Of a stretch of 64,000 nucleotides of DNA, positions 21,085 through 32,965 are shown piece after piece. How positions within the stretch are numbered: the first letter of the stretch is position 1; every line of letters starts with the position of its first letter. Made by a program: the position numbers and the translations under genes. Source of the DNA: Agapetus fuscipes. Lineage: Eukaryota; Arthropoda; Insecta; Trichoptera; Glossosomatidae. The stretch is from NCBI GenBank assembly GCA_951799405.1, contig CATOGX010000095.1, positions 29,001-93,000 of the forward strand, given 5' to 3'. The notes under the pieces are model-generated. The model saw nothing but the letters and a program-made list of their open reading frames with translations, was not told where the DNA came from and did no database searches.

Positions 21085-24000
21085 CTAAATGTAATCTTCA
21101 AATTTCCTTGGCTTTTTTGTATGCCTGTTCGACCTTCTCGGTAGGCTGGCATTTTGGATTGGTTGATCCGGGCAGCGGAAACTAGCTTGAGCCTGCTGAT
21201 CCTCCATCTGGCTTGTACTCAGCTGTGGTCCCTGGTTGAATTCTTGTATCAGCTCTTCATCCAACTGGTCCATGGGGCTGGGTTCCACATCCTGCTGTTT
21301 AAATTCATCGAAGATTGTTATTTTGCTTCTTTCCCGAATCTGGTTTATGTGTGACCTTATTATTTTCAGGCCCTTTGGTGTGTCCACATATATGTTGTAT
21401 ACAACTTTCCCTCTTCTTTCAATGATTTTGCCTGGGGTCCATGCCCATGCATTGTTCCTGTATATTTTGGCATATACATTGTCTCCATTATTGAATGATC
21501 TTACAGGTTGCTCCGTTAATAGTGCAGTTGTAGTTTTTGCTGGCGGCTTTAGGGTGTCTAATACTGTCCTCATTTTCCTTCCTAGCATCAATTCTGCTGG
21601 TGATTTTTGTTTAATCTGTTTATTTGGAGTATACCTATATGTATGCAGGAAAGTGTTGATTGCTGTTTCAATCTGTTCTCCATTTTGTATTTTTTTTATA
21701 CCTCGTTTAAAGGTGTCCACAAAGATTTCAGCTTGTCCATTTGACTGTGGATGATAAGGTGGTGACTTGATATGTTGTATTCCATTTTCTGTGCAGAAGT
21801 GTTCAAACTTCTCACTGGTGAATTGCGTACCATTGTCAGTGACTATTACTTTTGGTATTCCATATCTCGCACAAGTCTCTTCTAAATATCTTAATGTGGC
21901 TGACGCTGAAATAGTTTGAGTTGTGAAAATTTCAGGCCATTTTGAATATGAATCAATGATGAGGAGAAAATATTTTCCCTCAATTGGTCCGGCATAGTCC
22001 ATATGTATTCTTTCAAAAGGTTCTGATGACGGTGTCCATCGTTGTGGTGCCTCTTTAGGTGGAGACTTCCGTGCAACCTGACACGCATTGCAGTTTCTCA
22101 CATATTCTTCGATTTCTTTATCAATCAAGGGCCAAAACACATAGCTTCTAGCTACTGCTTTCATCCTCTCTATGCCTGGATGTCCTTTGTGTAATTGCTT
22201 TAGTACAGATTGTTGGTGTTTCTTAGGAACTATAACTCGGTCCCCGAACATCAAACAATCTTTTACTTCTGATATCATCTCTTTTCTATAATAATATGAT
22301 TTGAGCTCGTCCTTAATGACTTTTGGCCATCCTTCTTTTAGGTATATAGTAATTTGCTTCAGTATGGTATCCTTTTTTGTTTCTTCTTGTATTTCTTTAT
22401 ATGAAATTGAAGTGTGTTGAACCGACTCCATCAGTGTTATTTGTTCTGTTGTTTCTAGTGTTACTGCTGCTATTACTATTTCTTCCTCTGGTCTGCTTTG
22501 AGTATCTATCAGTCTTGACAGTACATCTGCATATCCAAATGCATTAGTATTTATGTATTTGATATCAAAATTGTACGCCAGAAGAGTACATGCCCACCTC
22601 TGAATTCGGTTGGCTGTGTGTAACGGAATCCCTTTCTTTGAACCGAAAATGTGTACAAGTGGTTGATGATCCGTTTCCAAGATGAATTTTCTACCATGAA
22701 TCATTTTGTGGAATTTTGTTACCGCAAAGATTAAGCCCAAAGCTTCTTTTTCGATTTGGCTATATTTTTTTTCTGTTTCAGTCAGTGTTCTGGATGCATG
22801 CTGTATAGCTTTTTGGCTTCCATCTGGAAACTCGTGTCTTATAACAGCTCCAATTCCAGTACTGCTTGCGTCTGCTGCCACGATGATTGTTTTTGAAGGG
22901 TCATAGTGAGTGAGTAGCATGTCGCTTTTGATGGTTGTTTTAATGTTCTCAAATGCCTTCTTACATGCATTTGTCCACTTCCACTCTTTATCTTTCTTTA
23001 AAAGCTCGTCTAAAGGTTGGCGAATTCGTTGTAGTTTATACACAAATTTCCCATAATAGTTAACTGCTCCCAAGAACGACCGTAGCTCGCTGACATTTGT
23101 TGGAGGTGGCATCTGTTCTATGCATTTGATACTTTCAGGGTTTGGTTTGATCCCCTCCTCACTGATGATGTGTCCTAAGAATTTGACACTGCGCAGGAAA
23201 AGCTGACACTTTTCATTTCTAATTGGAAACCATATTCCTTGATTTGTTGAAACAGACTTCTCAAATGTACGTGGTGCTCTTGTATGTCCCTGCTTGCGAT
23301 GATGATGTCATCCAGGTATGCTGTTGCGTTCTCCTGTCCGGCGACCATTGCATCAATGATCTTTTGAAATTCAGCCGGTGCTGACTTGACTCCAAACGGG
23401 AGTCTGCTGAACTCGTACAGCCCCTTGTGAGTGTTGATTGTGAGTAACTTCCTAGATTGTCTTTCCACTTTGACTTGAAAATACGCATCGCTCAAGTCAA
23501 TGACGCTGAAGATGGCATTTCCGGCAAGTTTTGCAAAAATATCTTCTGGCAGCGGCAATGGGTGCTTATTTTCTTCCAAAGAATTGTTGAGGCCCGTGGA
23601 GTAGTCGGCACAAACCCTCAGTTTGCCGTTTGGTTTTTTTACCACCACGATTGGAGCTGCCCATGCTGAGAAATCAACTGGTGTGATGATGCCCAGTGTT
23701 TCCAGCCTGTGCAGTTCTTCTTCAATCTTCTCCTTTGCCGCGTAAGATACTGGCCTTTTATGTTTGAAGACTGGCTTTGCTCCTTCTTTTAAGTGTAGCT
23801 TGACTTTGGTTTTTGTGCAACAGCCCAGTTCCTTTTCAAACACTTCGGGAAATTCGGCTGTTTTTGCTTGCTTTGTTCCCTCAGTAATTTTGGTTTTGAC
23901 AGCACGACAAATGCTATTGATAGGTTTATCCCAAATTTTGAACGCGTTTATCCATTGGATACCAAATAAATTTAAATTTGGTACACTGGTGATGTACACT

Positions 24001-24620
24001 GTGAGCTGCTTTCTTTCCCCTTTTAGATTCACTTCCACGGTGCTCTCAGCTTTGAGACACAAGCTGTCACCTGATGCGTTTTTGGCTTTTGCGCTGGTTT
24101 TCTGCATCTTCGGAGCGCCAATTGTTTTGTAAGTTTCCTCTGAAATGATGGATATGTCTGATGCTGTATCAATTTGAAGACATACCTCTTTTCCATTTAG
24201 GAAAACATTTACATATTTGCGGCTACCAGTGGTGTTTATTCCTAGCACTGCAAATACTCCTTTTGAAGTAAACTTATACTCCTTGGTGTTAGGTTTTTGT
24301 GTTTTGGCTCCGCTTCCGCAGTATCCATCTTTATGTCCAACTTTAGAGCATACTTTGCACTGATGCTTTGTATAGGTGCAGTCCTTGGCAAAATGCATTG
24401 CGCCACAGTACCAGCAAGGATATCTAGGAATAGTTGACTTTTCTGTAGTGGTCGCTTTTCCTGATGTGAATTTTCCTTTTGATTTTGGTTTTGGTTTTGA
24501 CTTTGACTCCACTTTGTAGACAGCTGTTGTTGCTTGATGTTGCTGCACAAGGTCTGTGTCTCGTTTTAGTGATGTGTACCTCGTACACTCTTCTACGAGA
24601 CTCTGTATCGTTACAGGTTT
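21085..24620 (-). pseudogene. Gypsy pol: zinc knuckles, protease, RT, RNase H, integrase
   Basis: Reading in from 24620, the frame continues from gag. In order it shows two zinc knuckles (CWYCGAMHFAKDC and CKVCSKVGHKDGYC), an aspartic protease (LQIDTASDISII, with DTA at the active site) and reverse transcriptase with LPFG and YLDDIIIAS. Frame is lost near 23210-23225. The second frame (to 21085) continues with LRSFLGAVNYYGKFV, RNase H (VAADASSTGIGAV, TDHQPL), an integrase HHCC finger, and an integrase core with MDYAG, TDNGTQF and NGQAE as the DDE residues. The tail is hydrophilic. The order RT-RNaseH-IN is that of Ty3/Gypsy; similarity to the K02A2.6/Mag type is an impression only. The single frameshift makes it a pseudogene. 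Confidence 0.9.
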
Positions 24621-25265
24621 TTATACGCAGTGTTTTTCTAGGATCTGCAGTAGACGGCTGCGTACGTCTGTCTCCACTAAATTGCTGAGTCCGCATATAA
24701 AAATAAGGCACTTGAATTGCTCGATGCCTAAATTTTCATACTCAATGTCCTCGCACAGTTTGTTTACTGTTCCTGCGAACGTCGAAATGTCTTCTTGCGG
24801 CTTCTTTTTGTGTTGCAGGCAATTGAACCGCCTGCTGAAAAGTGATTTTGTGGGACTCAGAATTGATTTTAATGTGTTTATCGTGGTTTGAAAATCAATA
24901 TCCTTTACCCTTTTTGGAAGAATGAAATTCGCATACTTTTCGTATGACGAGTTATCGAGCTTCCGTAGCAATAGTCGAACTTTGGCTGCATCATCCAGAC
25001 GTGCCGCTTCTGTCTCAAATGTCTCTTGATGTCTAGAGTACCATTTGTCAAACGTTAGGCCATTATCTGGATCATACTTGAACTCCGAAATACTTCGCGC
25101 TATTGTATCCGCGATGTATTCGTGACCTTCTGTTACGGCCGGTGTGTTGATGTCCCCGGCTGCAGGCTCCTTTCGTTGTCCCAAAATGACATTTTCCAAT
25201 ACTCCCATCCTTTCATGTGAAGCCATCACCATTTCTGTCAACTTTTGCAGAAGTTCCTGTGACAT
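24621..25265 (-). pseudogene. Gypsy gag, ending at an in-frame TAA
   Basis: The frame opens upstream through a GTG; the first ATG is 25263-25265 (MSQELLQKLTEMVMASHERM), taken as the start, giving 214 residues. The central part (LTFDKWYSRHQETFETEAAR, LLLRKLDNSSYEKYANFILP) is typical of insect Gypsy gag. The stop TAA at 24621-24623 is in the same frame as the zinc knuckles and protease that follow; the 24 codons between are open. Ancestrally gag and pol were therefore probably one reading frame, and the stop is either a single inactivating change or a read-through site. The former is more likely given the other damage. Confidence 0.8.
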
Positions 25266-25361
25266 GATGATGTCGTGCACATGCGTTTTTTTTTTTTTTT
25301 TAGGTTAGGATCGCGATGTTTTGCAGTTTGTCGCGTGCAATCCGTAAATCCTCGTCGCCAC

Positions 25362-25456
25362 TGTTGTATACTTGATTATTTGAGGTTTGGTATTTCAAAT
25401 ATACAATAAGAATACTTTGGTGTATTTGTTGGTTTATTATCACTATGGACTGTAAC
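25362..25456 (-). repeat. 5' LTR of the Gypsy element, inner part
   Basis: Matches the start of the 3' LTR as far as GGACTGTAAC, where the hAT element begins. The remainder resumes at 29346-29447. The reassembled LTR is 197 bp. Confidence 0.85.
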
Positions 25457-26103
25457 CAGTGATGTTAATACTTTTATGAAATAATCCCTACAACCTTTTA
25501 AAAAAATCCCCACATTTCCCTACGCCAAGAAAAAAAATCCTTACATAATTCCCCACACGTTTTTGGCAGTTCAAGGTTTTTTTATATCCCAAAAGATGGC
25601 AGTAGCATCTGAAATCAACCTATGGAAAAAATGTGGGCTGTTTACTTTTACTGACCATACATAAAACACAATGTAAATGTGACACAGTTGTTTGTTTTCT
25701 TTTTCTATATACTAAGGCGGGTTCTTAATGTAGCAGCAAGGTGGCGTATGCCTGACTTTTACAGTAGTCCTCTATAGTTCCTGAAAAACCTTATCTAAAA
25801 ATAAATGGACGTTACATATACATAAGCTTATGCAGCTCCCTGTTTAAAAATGTTTTTTTCTCATTTAAAAAGACGTTGAATAATTTTGTGGTATATATAT
25901 TTGGTTCTATGCTTCTATGCATGTAGTTAAAAAAATAATAATATATATAATATATTGATTATTATATATAATATATATAATAATCAATAAAAATAAGTAT
26001 CAACTTCACATGTGACATATCACTTTTCTTAAAATTTAAAATAAAATAACAAAAAAACAACTTACATTCAAAGTATAAAAATAACAAAAAATAAACTTAA
26101 TAT

Positions 26104-28749
26104 CTAATGCTTCTTTAAATGATCATATACTTCACTAGAGTTGGATAGTTTTTTAAAATGATTTTCTTGACATATAAAAGATATACAATTTTTTTGAGAG
26201 TTTTGAAGTGCCGATCTAATGATACATATTGCGCTTAAATTTTCGTGGCTTAATTTGTTGCGTTTTTTTGTCCGCACATCAGTAACAATTGAAAATATCC
26301 TTTCAGCTTCAGCGTTTGCGTGGGGTAGTGCCAGCACAAAAAGGGCCAAATTTGATATTTTTGGAAATACCAATTCATCATTGAAATTTTTTGACCCACT
26401 TATTGTTTTCCAGAATTGTTCTACGTTGTTATCATCAATTAATTTTTTCTTTTCGATTTCAGTAAAATGATATTGTATGGTTCGCCATTCTGTTATTAAA
26501 TCAGTTTCACTAATTTTAAGCCTCTCGCAAATTTTTTTGAACTGAATGTGACCCCTATCTTCTGCTCCTAGCGCTACTCTTGGGCTCAAAAATGCCATTT
26601 CTGAATAAATAGAGTCAGTTTTTAATGGCAGTCTATTTTGAATTTCTTCTAAGGCTGTTATGTAAAATTCCAAACAATCAAGTATAATTCTCTCTGAAGC
26701 TTGCAAAGGCATTTCATTGAGTAGTTCAGCACATTCTGGCCTCAAGAATATTTCCTTATTTGGTAAGTATATTGATGGTGCTCTCAAGATAACGCCAGTC
26801 TTTAGGTGTTCTTTTTTGATGAAATTTTGCCCCAATTTAAAAAATATCTTTAACGACTCATCATGCAGTTGGTGTATCAATGGTTTTTTCGATTGAAAAA
26901 GCGCGTTTAATTGATTAAAATAGACTAAGACATATTTTAAGAAAAACAAATACGCCCTATTGCATTGATTGTTGAGCTCGGCTAAAATAATTTCTGCAGA
27001 CTTCAGTTTGTCAGTTGCAACTGCATGTTTAAAATATTCTTGTAGAACATTCCAGTTTTCCAATATTCTGGTAACGCATTTTTGATGTGAGAGCCATCTT
27101 GTCGCCGATGTCCGAAGAATTTTTCTTTTCTCTTGCTGCAACAAATCTTGAAATTCTGCAATTTGTGAACATCTTTTAGAACTTCCCGAAACATATGTTC
27201 CTATTTGCCTCAACAGTTCCTCAGGAGCTCTTGGCAAGGCCAAGCAAGCTTTGCTGGCTATAATAGCCGACGAATGGCATATGCATTTAACAATAATAGC
27301 GCCTGGATTGTCCTCAATTAATCGGGAGGCAAATGAGTTTCTCACTCCCACCATTACGCTGGCGCCATCACTACACATACCTGGAAAACAAGTTTTAACA
27401 CAATACACATACATACTTGAAAAAACAGTTACTTAAGTTCATTTTGTAATATGAATACATACCTATTATATTTTGATAAGGTATTTTATGATTAAAAATA
27501 ACTTCCTTAAAACTGCTATACAAAGCTTCAGCGGAACAATTAGATTTTACTGGAATCATATCCAGAAAATTAACATTAATGTTACCAGTTTCCTTGTCGA
27601 CGTACCTCACAAGACAGCACATACTTTTATTGAGCCCAATATCGGTACTCTCATCAATCATAACTGAAAATTTGTTGATTTTCAATTTTGATACTAGGTC
27701 TGATTTTTCTTGTTCAGCCAAAACATTTTTTATAATATTCGTACATTTGCCTCTGCCTAACTTCGATTTTTGTATTATTTCTGAATCGGTAACAGTTTCC
27801 TTTAACAACGGCAATAAATGTTCAACAATTTGAATCGCTACATTATGCTCTGCAAAAAACATGCATAGCTTAATTTCAAAATTTTGTACTTTTGAGCTGG
27901 TTGATGTTGAAGCTGACATGAAAAAATTTGGAATGGCCTTGGAATTTTTAATTGCAAGCACATTTTTCATGTGAAGTTTTGTTTGGCTATGTTTAATTAG
28001 ATCAGAAAAAAAAAAAAAAAAAAAATGTCTTCGCTAAAATGAGCAAATTACTGTTGTGCCGAAATTTAAGCCTTGAACTCCGGAAGCGCATAGTGAGGTG
28101 CTACGTTTTCCCAATCGCTCTGTATGGTATGGAGGGATGGACTCTCACGCAGGCACTGGAGAGACGTATTGAAGCATTCGAGATGTGTTTATACCGAAAA
28201 ATGCTTCGGATCTCTTGGCGTGATCGAGTCACCAATGAAGAAGTCCTTCAACGAATGCGCACTACAAAGGAGCTCCTGCCTACCATTAAGCAGAGAAAGC
28301 TAATGTACTTCGGTCACATTATGAGAAATGAGAAGTACCGTCTCCTTCATCTTATCATTCAGGGTAAGATTGAGGGGAGAAGATCTCAGGGACGCCGAAG
28401 GACATCGTGGCTGAAGAACCTGCGACAGTGGTTCGGCAGAAGCACCAAGTCCCTATTTCGAGCCGCAGCATCAAAACTCAAAATAGCCATGATGATCGCC
28501 GATCTTCGTTAGAAGTGGCACAAGAAGAAGAAGAAGAATTAGATCAGATTTTCCACAATTTAAAACTTTATTGCAAGCTGAGCATTTGCACTTAAACTGG
28601 TCGTTTTTTATAATTTGAAGCCAGCCTTTGATTATATCTATATCAAGTCAAGAGCTATTAAATTTTTGTTGGTGATATTTCCTTTTTAAGCTTGAGTTGG
28701 TGTTTTCTCTGCCTCCATTCGAATCTGCATCAGACGATTCACTGCTCAT
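26104..28749 (-). pseudogene. hAT transposase, interrupted
   Basis: The start ATG is probably 28747-28749 (MSSESSDADSNGG). A BED-type zinc finger follows (FKCKCSACNKVL, then HSQTKLH) but is broken twice: TGA at 28648-28650 replaces what is probably a Trp codon, and a LINE insertion splits the frame after KSDLI. Downstream, 27970-27463 carries FSVMIDESTDIG with the first catalytic Asp. An 82-base GT-AG intron (27381-27462) joins to MCSDGASVM with the second. The frame is open to 26104 and contains LPHANAEAERIFS, the C-terminal dimerisation/catalytic block of hAT enzymes. Apart from the two lesions the catalytic core looks whole. Related proteins exist as host hAT-derived genes, but the surrounding inverted repeats mark this as a transposon copy. 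Confidence 0.85.
28006..28536 (+). mobile_element. 5'-truncated LINE (RTE-like) inside the hAT transposase
   Basis: AATTAGATCAG is duplicated at 27995-28005 and 28537-28547. The insert starts with a run of A and then encodes an uninterrupted C-terminal ORF2 segment of about 157 residues to the stop at 28512: RCYVFPIALYGMEGW, RRIEAFEMCLYRKMLRISW, KLMYFGHIMR. It ends in an AAG microsatellite. This is a typical target-primed insertion, and the latest of the four nested events here. Confidence 0.85.
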
Positions 28750-29345
28750 TTTGGATGATATGATCTGTAATGTATTAGTAATTGTAATTAGTTTACAATA
28801 AAACGTTGCAGAATTATTTTCAAAAGAATGTTCATTACCTCGTATTCAACGTGAACCCAGCATTTGCCACAATTTTACCTACACCACACTTCGGCTGCCG
28901 AACAGAACTCTTTTTGTATTGCAACGCACTGTAACGTACTATTAGTTTTTAAAATATATTTGATTTATTCAAACTGTCAATATTTTCTAAACAATTGACA
29001 TTCAGCGTCACCCCTATTGACAATTTTCAGACAAACTTCGCGATCCACTACAAAATCCAAATTACCCTAAAAACATTTCTGAGACAATCAACAATCCAAA
29101 TTACTCAAAGAATATTTATGAGAAATAATTTTCCAATTTAATCGACTTAGAATATAAATAAATATTGTTCAAACTATTTCTTCTGGTTTCTATAAATTTA
29201 ATAAGCTTAATAATCGTATTCATTGAAAATCCTTACATTTGGCTTGAAAAACGAAATCTGTCTTTTTTTCCCTACAGCCGATTTTGAAGGCAAAAATTCC
29301 CTACATTCGGGATTTTTCCCTACTTTTGACATCACTGACTGTAAC

Positions 29346-29447
29346 TATTCACATGTGAGATATATAGCAAAAGGTGAATTCTCTCTGGGCAGTGCTGCCA
29401 ACACTCTTATATTAATAGTGCTGCCCACAGAGTATATGCTGCCAACA
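29346..29447 (-). repeat. 5' LTR of the Gypsy element, outer part
   Basis: Continues the LTR after the hAT element. It has 18 extra bases before the final GCTGCCAACA compared with the 3' LTR. The 5-bp duplication CAAAC follows at 29448. Confidence 0.8.
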
Positions 29448-29656
29448 CAAACAAACATACCAATACTCACATTAATGTTAACCAACTCCTGACGCATTTT
29501 CCTGAAACGGGTTGGCATTAGCAAAAGTGGACCTATTAGAAAACATTTGTTGACCTCTTCCCTAGCAATTCGGCCTTGCGACGTCACAATTTTGTCATGT
29601 GCAGATCTTATTGTGTTTATTTTCAATAAATTTATTATTTAATTGTAAACATAATT

Positions 29657-31307
29657 GGGTATCGCCGTCGAAATTTGTACCTTTTGTCTTGTGCGTGTGT
29701 CCCCTAATGATTTTCAGCTTTTTCATAAAAACTGGTGATCTCTACTGAATTCTAAAATTATCAGAGTAAAGTAAATAAGAAGCGTATCGAAATACAAAAA
29801 AAAACTGCAAAAAGCATTAAGTGGCGATGTAATTAAAAAATAAAACAAAAACGCCTTTTTTCCATTCCCATACAAATTTTACATGTCCGCAACCCGTTTT
29901 TGACCCTTTGATGGCATGATACGATCAAAATAGTCAAACGTTTTTAAAGTTGAGTATTTTTTCATATACCTTAGTAACGTATCTTTCATTTTCTGTACTA
30001 GCCACAATAATATTTACTTATTTAAACACGAAATATTGATTGCTAAGGGTTGTCTCCATTTTTGGCTCCGAAATTTTTCTTTTAGTATGTTACCAATTCC
30101 ATTGGAACTGACAAAAATCTTGCAATCTTAAGTATTTCTTCACGTATGGTAACTCTTTGATGTTGTGTGGACAACACAAAAAAACTCATTCGATACCTTC
30201 ATTTTCTTCTGAGAACGTTTACATCAGACTCGGGAATTTGTCGTGAATGTTTTGAGTGGAAGTTAGCTTGGCATTATTAAGGTATGTATTCGAATATGTT
30301 GTCAGTTGTATATTTTTTACTTAGATCCATTAATTCTTCTAATGTTTGTATGTTTTTATCATTGCTGACAGTATTATTTTTCAAATGCCACAAGTTTAAG
30401 ATAATGTCGGGCGGTTTTTTATTTACAATCTTTACCGTATGTTACCAGTATTAAGGTGTATTCACGTAGGTTTAAAAAAATACACCTACTTACCGTTAAT
30501 TTATGGTTGACTAACAAATAACATTTACGTACCTAATTGAAACATAAAACTATCTAATCAACCTTACTACATGCTATTAATATTTTAAATGCACCGTTTG
30601 ATGTTTGTTATTCAAAATAGCAAAAAGGTTTAAATTCCGTGATCTGTGGGCTAAACGATTAAATGAAATTTGGACCACAGAGGTACCTAATTTTTATATC
30701 GGTGCTGGATACTGTGAAAAATGTACGCAAAAAAACCATTGCCTATCTATCTAAATCTATGATAATCTATAATCTAAGTTACAAAAATATATTGCATTTA
30801 AGACTTTAAGTTCGTACTTAAACATGCTGCATGTGAACCTACAATATAAAACCCAATCTCAAATGAACATAAACCCTGCAACTCTTGCCGACCTTACCTG
30901 ACACAATGGTAACATTGGTAAAGTGAACTATTTTTTACAGTATGAGTGGTCAGCTTCATACTAACCTATAAGTCAAGGAAACTTATTGAAATACAATAAA
31001 CGAACGATTTTAGGTAGTTATTAAATGTGCGTATTCATATTTTTATTAAACATTCATAGACAAACAACATTCATATTTATAGACATTCAAAATGGTCCTC
31101 TTATATTTTTACTGAACAGTGTTTACGAACTGCTATAAAATCTTGTATTCGTCGTCGAAAAAAGAAATGAGATATCGAAATGTAAAAAAACCTAAGTTTT
31201 CGAACCTGTCCGTCATTTTGAATAGACCTTAATTTAACTCACGATGTTTTCGTTTTCTTGAATCTTGCCGGTCGACAGTTATGGTACAAATTTAAACGGC
31301 GTTACCC
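29657..31307. mobile_element. 1651-bp TIR element with 4-bp target duplication
   Basis: Ends GGGTATCGCCGTCGAAATTT and (reverse complement) GGGTAACGCCGTTTAAATTT are inverted over about 25 bases with few mismatches. AATT flanks both sides (29653-29656 and 31308-31311) and occurs once at the empty site in units 3 and 4. No open frame matches a transposase, so it is non-autonomous. It contains an RTE-tail block at 30765-30979. The superfamily is not clear. Confidence 0.75.
30765..30979 (-). mobile_element. RTE-tail terminal block, diverged
   Basis: A minus-strand copy of the dispersed 240-bp LINE end (CAACCTATAAGTCAAGG at its right edge) lying inside the 29657-31307 element, so it jumped into, or was carried by, that element. 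Confidence 0.65.
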
Positions 31308-31780
31308 AATTGTTGATCTGTAATGTTGGCAGCTAAGTTTTTTTTAATTATAATTTCTGTATGATGTATCTTCAAGTATTATGTCTACACTTGTAAAATG
31401 TACTTCATTATTTGTGTTACCGAACTTATAGTCTGGTATGTGGCTCCCATACTGTAATTTGTTTTTAAGATCCTGTGCAACAGACTCCCTAGATTTCAGA
31501 GACTCTAGGGGTCTATGACACTTGTTGTAGTGCTGCAGAGGTGTTTACAAGCTTGGTCGTCGCTACAAAGCGCCAATACTCAAGGAAGAACCAGTTGCAA
31601 GGTTTTATGATTTTTTCAACCCAGTGATCAGAATACTTGAAAATTTAAATGGTATACTTGACTAAGGATCAGTTGAAAAAATGGTTGACTTTTCGAATGT
31701 CACTCCTGCTTCTTCAAAGATCGGTAAGAGTTTCAGGGCTTAAGTTCATTTTAGGTTTTGGTTTTGAGAGATGAGTTTTA

Positions 31781-31954
31781 TGGGGCGTCCACACGCTTGC
31801 CAACCATTCACAAGTCAAGCGCACAGTGTGTCGTCTAGAACATGCTAGCTGGACAAAATTTTGTCTAATGGACTCATTTTGTCCAGCTAGCATGTTCTAG
31901 ACGACACACTGTGCGCTTGACTTGTGAATGGTTGGCAAGCGTGTGGACGCCCCA
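31781..31954. mobile_element. 174-bp near-perfect foldback MITE with TTA duplication
   Basis: The two arms of about 79 bases, starting TGGGGCGTCCACACGCTTGC, are almost perfect inverses around a short loop. TTA flanks both sides (31778-31780 and 31955-31957) and is single in the other units. The 3-bp TTA duplication indicates a Harbinger-type source. It inserted exactly at the flanking TTA of the older MITE next to it. Confidence 0.85.
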
Positions 31955-31957
31955 TTA

Positions 31958-32114
31958 GGCTGGTTTTAGTGCCGCGCTGACCCTTCAAAATATTTGAACT
32001 TAGAGTTTTAGAATGGCGCGTAGCTGTCAGTGCGCAACGCTTCCTACAAGTTCATAAATTTTGTCTGTCAGCGCTGACAGTCAGCGTGTTGTCAGCGCGA
32101 CACTAAAACCAGCC
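31958..32114. mobile_element. Harbinger-type MITE (unit 2 copy)
   Basis: The unit 2 version of the 3477-3632 element, from GGCTGGTTTTAGTGCC to ACTAAAACCAGCC. The right TTA has been reduced to TA. Confidence 0.7.
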
Positions 32115-32965
32115 TAAAAATCCAATATCAATCTCCATTTACTCTCAGTGTCTGAAAACCAAGCAACGCAACTCACACCACAGCACTGCGCAGCTAACGG
32201 CCCTGCAACCGGATAAGGACAACTGCCACATTACCAACACCTCTGCGGCACTATAACAAGTGTCATGGACCCCTAGAGTCTCTTGAATCTAGGGAATCTC
32301 GCGCACAGGCTTCCTTAAAAAAATGTAAGATTCACATTAGGTGGCGGTTGAGCCATGGATTATCTGTGACTGCAGCGTCTTATCTTTTCTTGATGGGGTT
32401 ATTTTGTGGGAATACAAACAAATATTACATTGCTAGATAAAATCTTTATTATAAACAATATTCATTTTCATTGTTATCATTAGAATGGAAGCTATAATCT
32501 GAGTTGCAAACATGTATTGGTATTTAAGGCTTATATTTAATGCACCCTAACAGGCAAAGCCATTTTTTTTTATTGGTGCACAACAGGTTGCCCTAATTAC
32601 AGTGCACCCTGATAAAACACATGTAAGCTCGTGCTCACACATGCTGCATGTGTACTTACAAAAAAAACCTCACATGATCAGATACCTTGCAACTCCTGCT
32701 ACCCATTCCTGAAACTGGGATGGCATTGGCAAAAGTGAAACATGTCTTAACAGCATGGGGGGTAAGCCTCATACCAACCTATTTGTCTAGGAACTTAAAT
32801 ATTTCCGAAAGTGAAATAGTTGAAAAACTTAAAATCAAATTTAAATTAAACTTAAATGCCTAAAATAGTCACAACTGTTGTACAAGGGTCAGGGCCATCT
32901 TGTAGGTTTTCTAAGCAACGTCCTCAGCCAGAAGGTGGTGCCACTATGAAGTCATGTTTAAATTA

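Larger units (their letters stand above)
25457..29337 (-). mobile_element. hAT transposon inserted in the Gypsy LTR
   Basis: Ends CAGTGATGT and ACATCACTG are inverted, and ACTGTAAC is duplicated at 25449-25456 and 29338-29345, an 8-bp duplication as made by hAT transposases. The 3881-bp element carries a broken transposase on the minus strand and a LINE fragment at 28006-28536. A/T palindromes lie at 25936-25995. Confidence 0.9.
20767..29447 (-). mobile_element. Ty3/Gypsy LTR retrotransposon, interrupted by a hAT element
   Basis: The element lies on the minus strand between TGTTG...CAACA LTRs and is flanked by the 5-bp duplication CAAAC (20762-20766 and 29448-29452). The site is empty in units 2 and 3. 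Next to the 5' LTR on the minus strand is TGGCGACGAGGAT, a plausible tRNA primer-binding site; next to the 3' LTR is a purine tract AAAAGAGGGAGA. Gag, protease, reverse transcriptase, RNase H and integrase are recognisable. No envelope-like gene was seen. It is inactive: one in-frame stop, one frameshift and an insertion in the 5' LTR. Confidence 0.9.
2841..29503. repeat. Tandem unit 1 (contains ZF1)
   Basis: The unit begins at GAAACGGGCTGGCATTAGC and runs to the next occurrence of that motif. It holds spacer blocks A/B (2841-4800), block C (4800-10040), the ZF1 gene and its 5' flank (19371-20761). It is swollen to 26.7 kb by the 13104-19370 insertion, the hAT MITE at 19762 and the Gypsy/hAT/LINE nest at 20767-29447. 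Outside the insertions it is nearly collinear with units 3 and 4, with scattered single-base differences. Confidence 0.85.
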
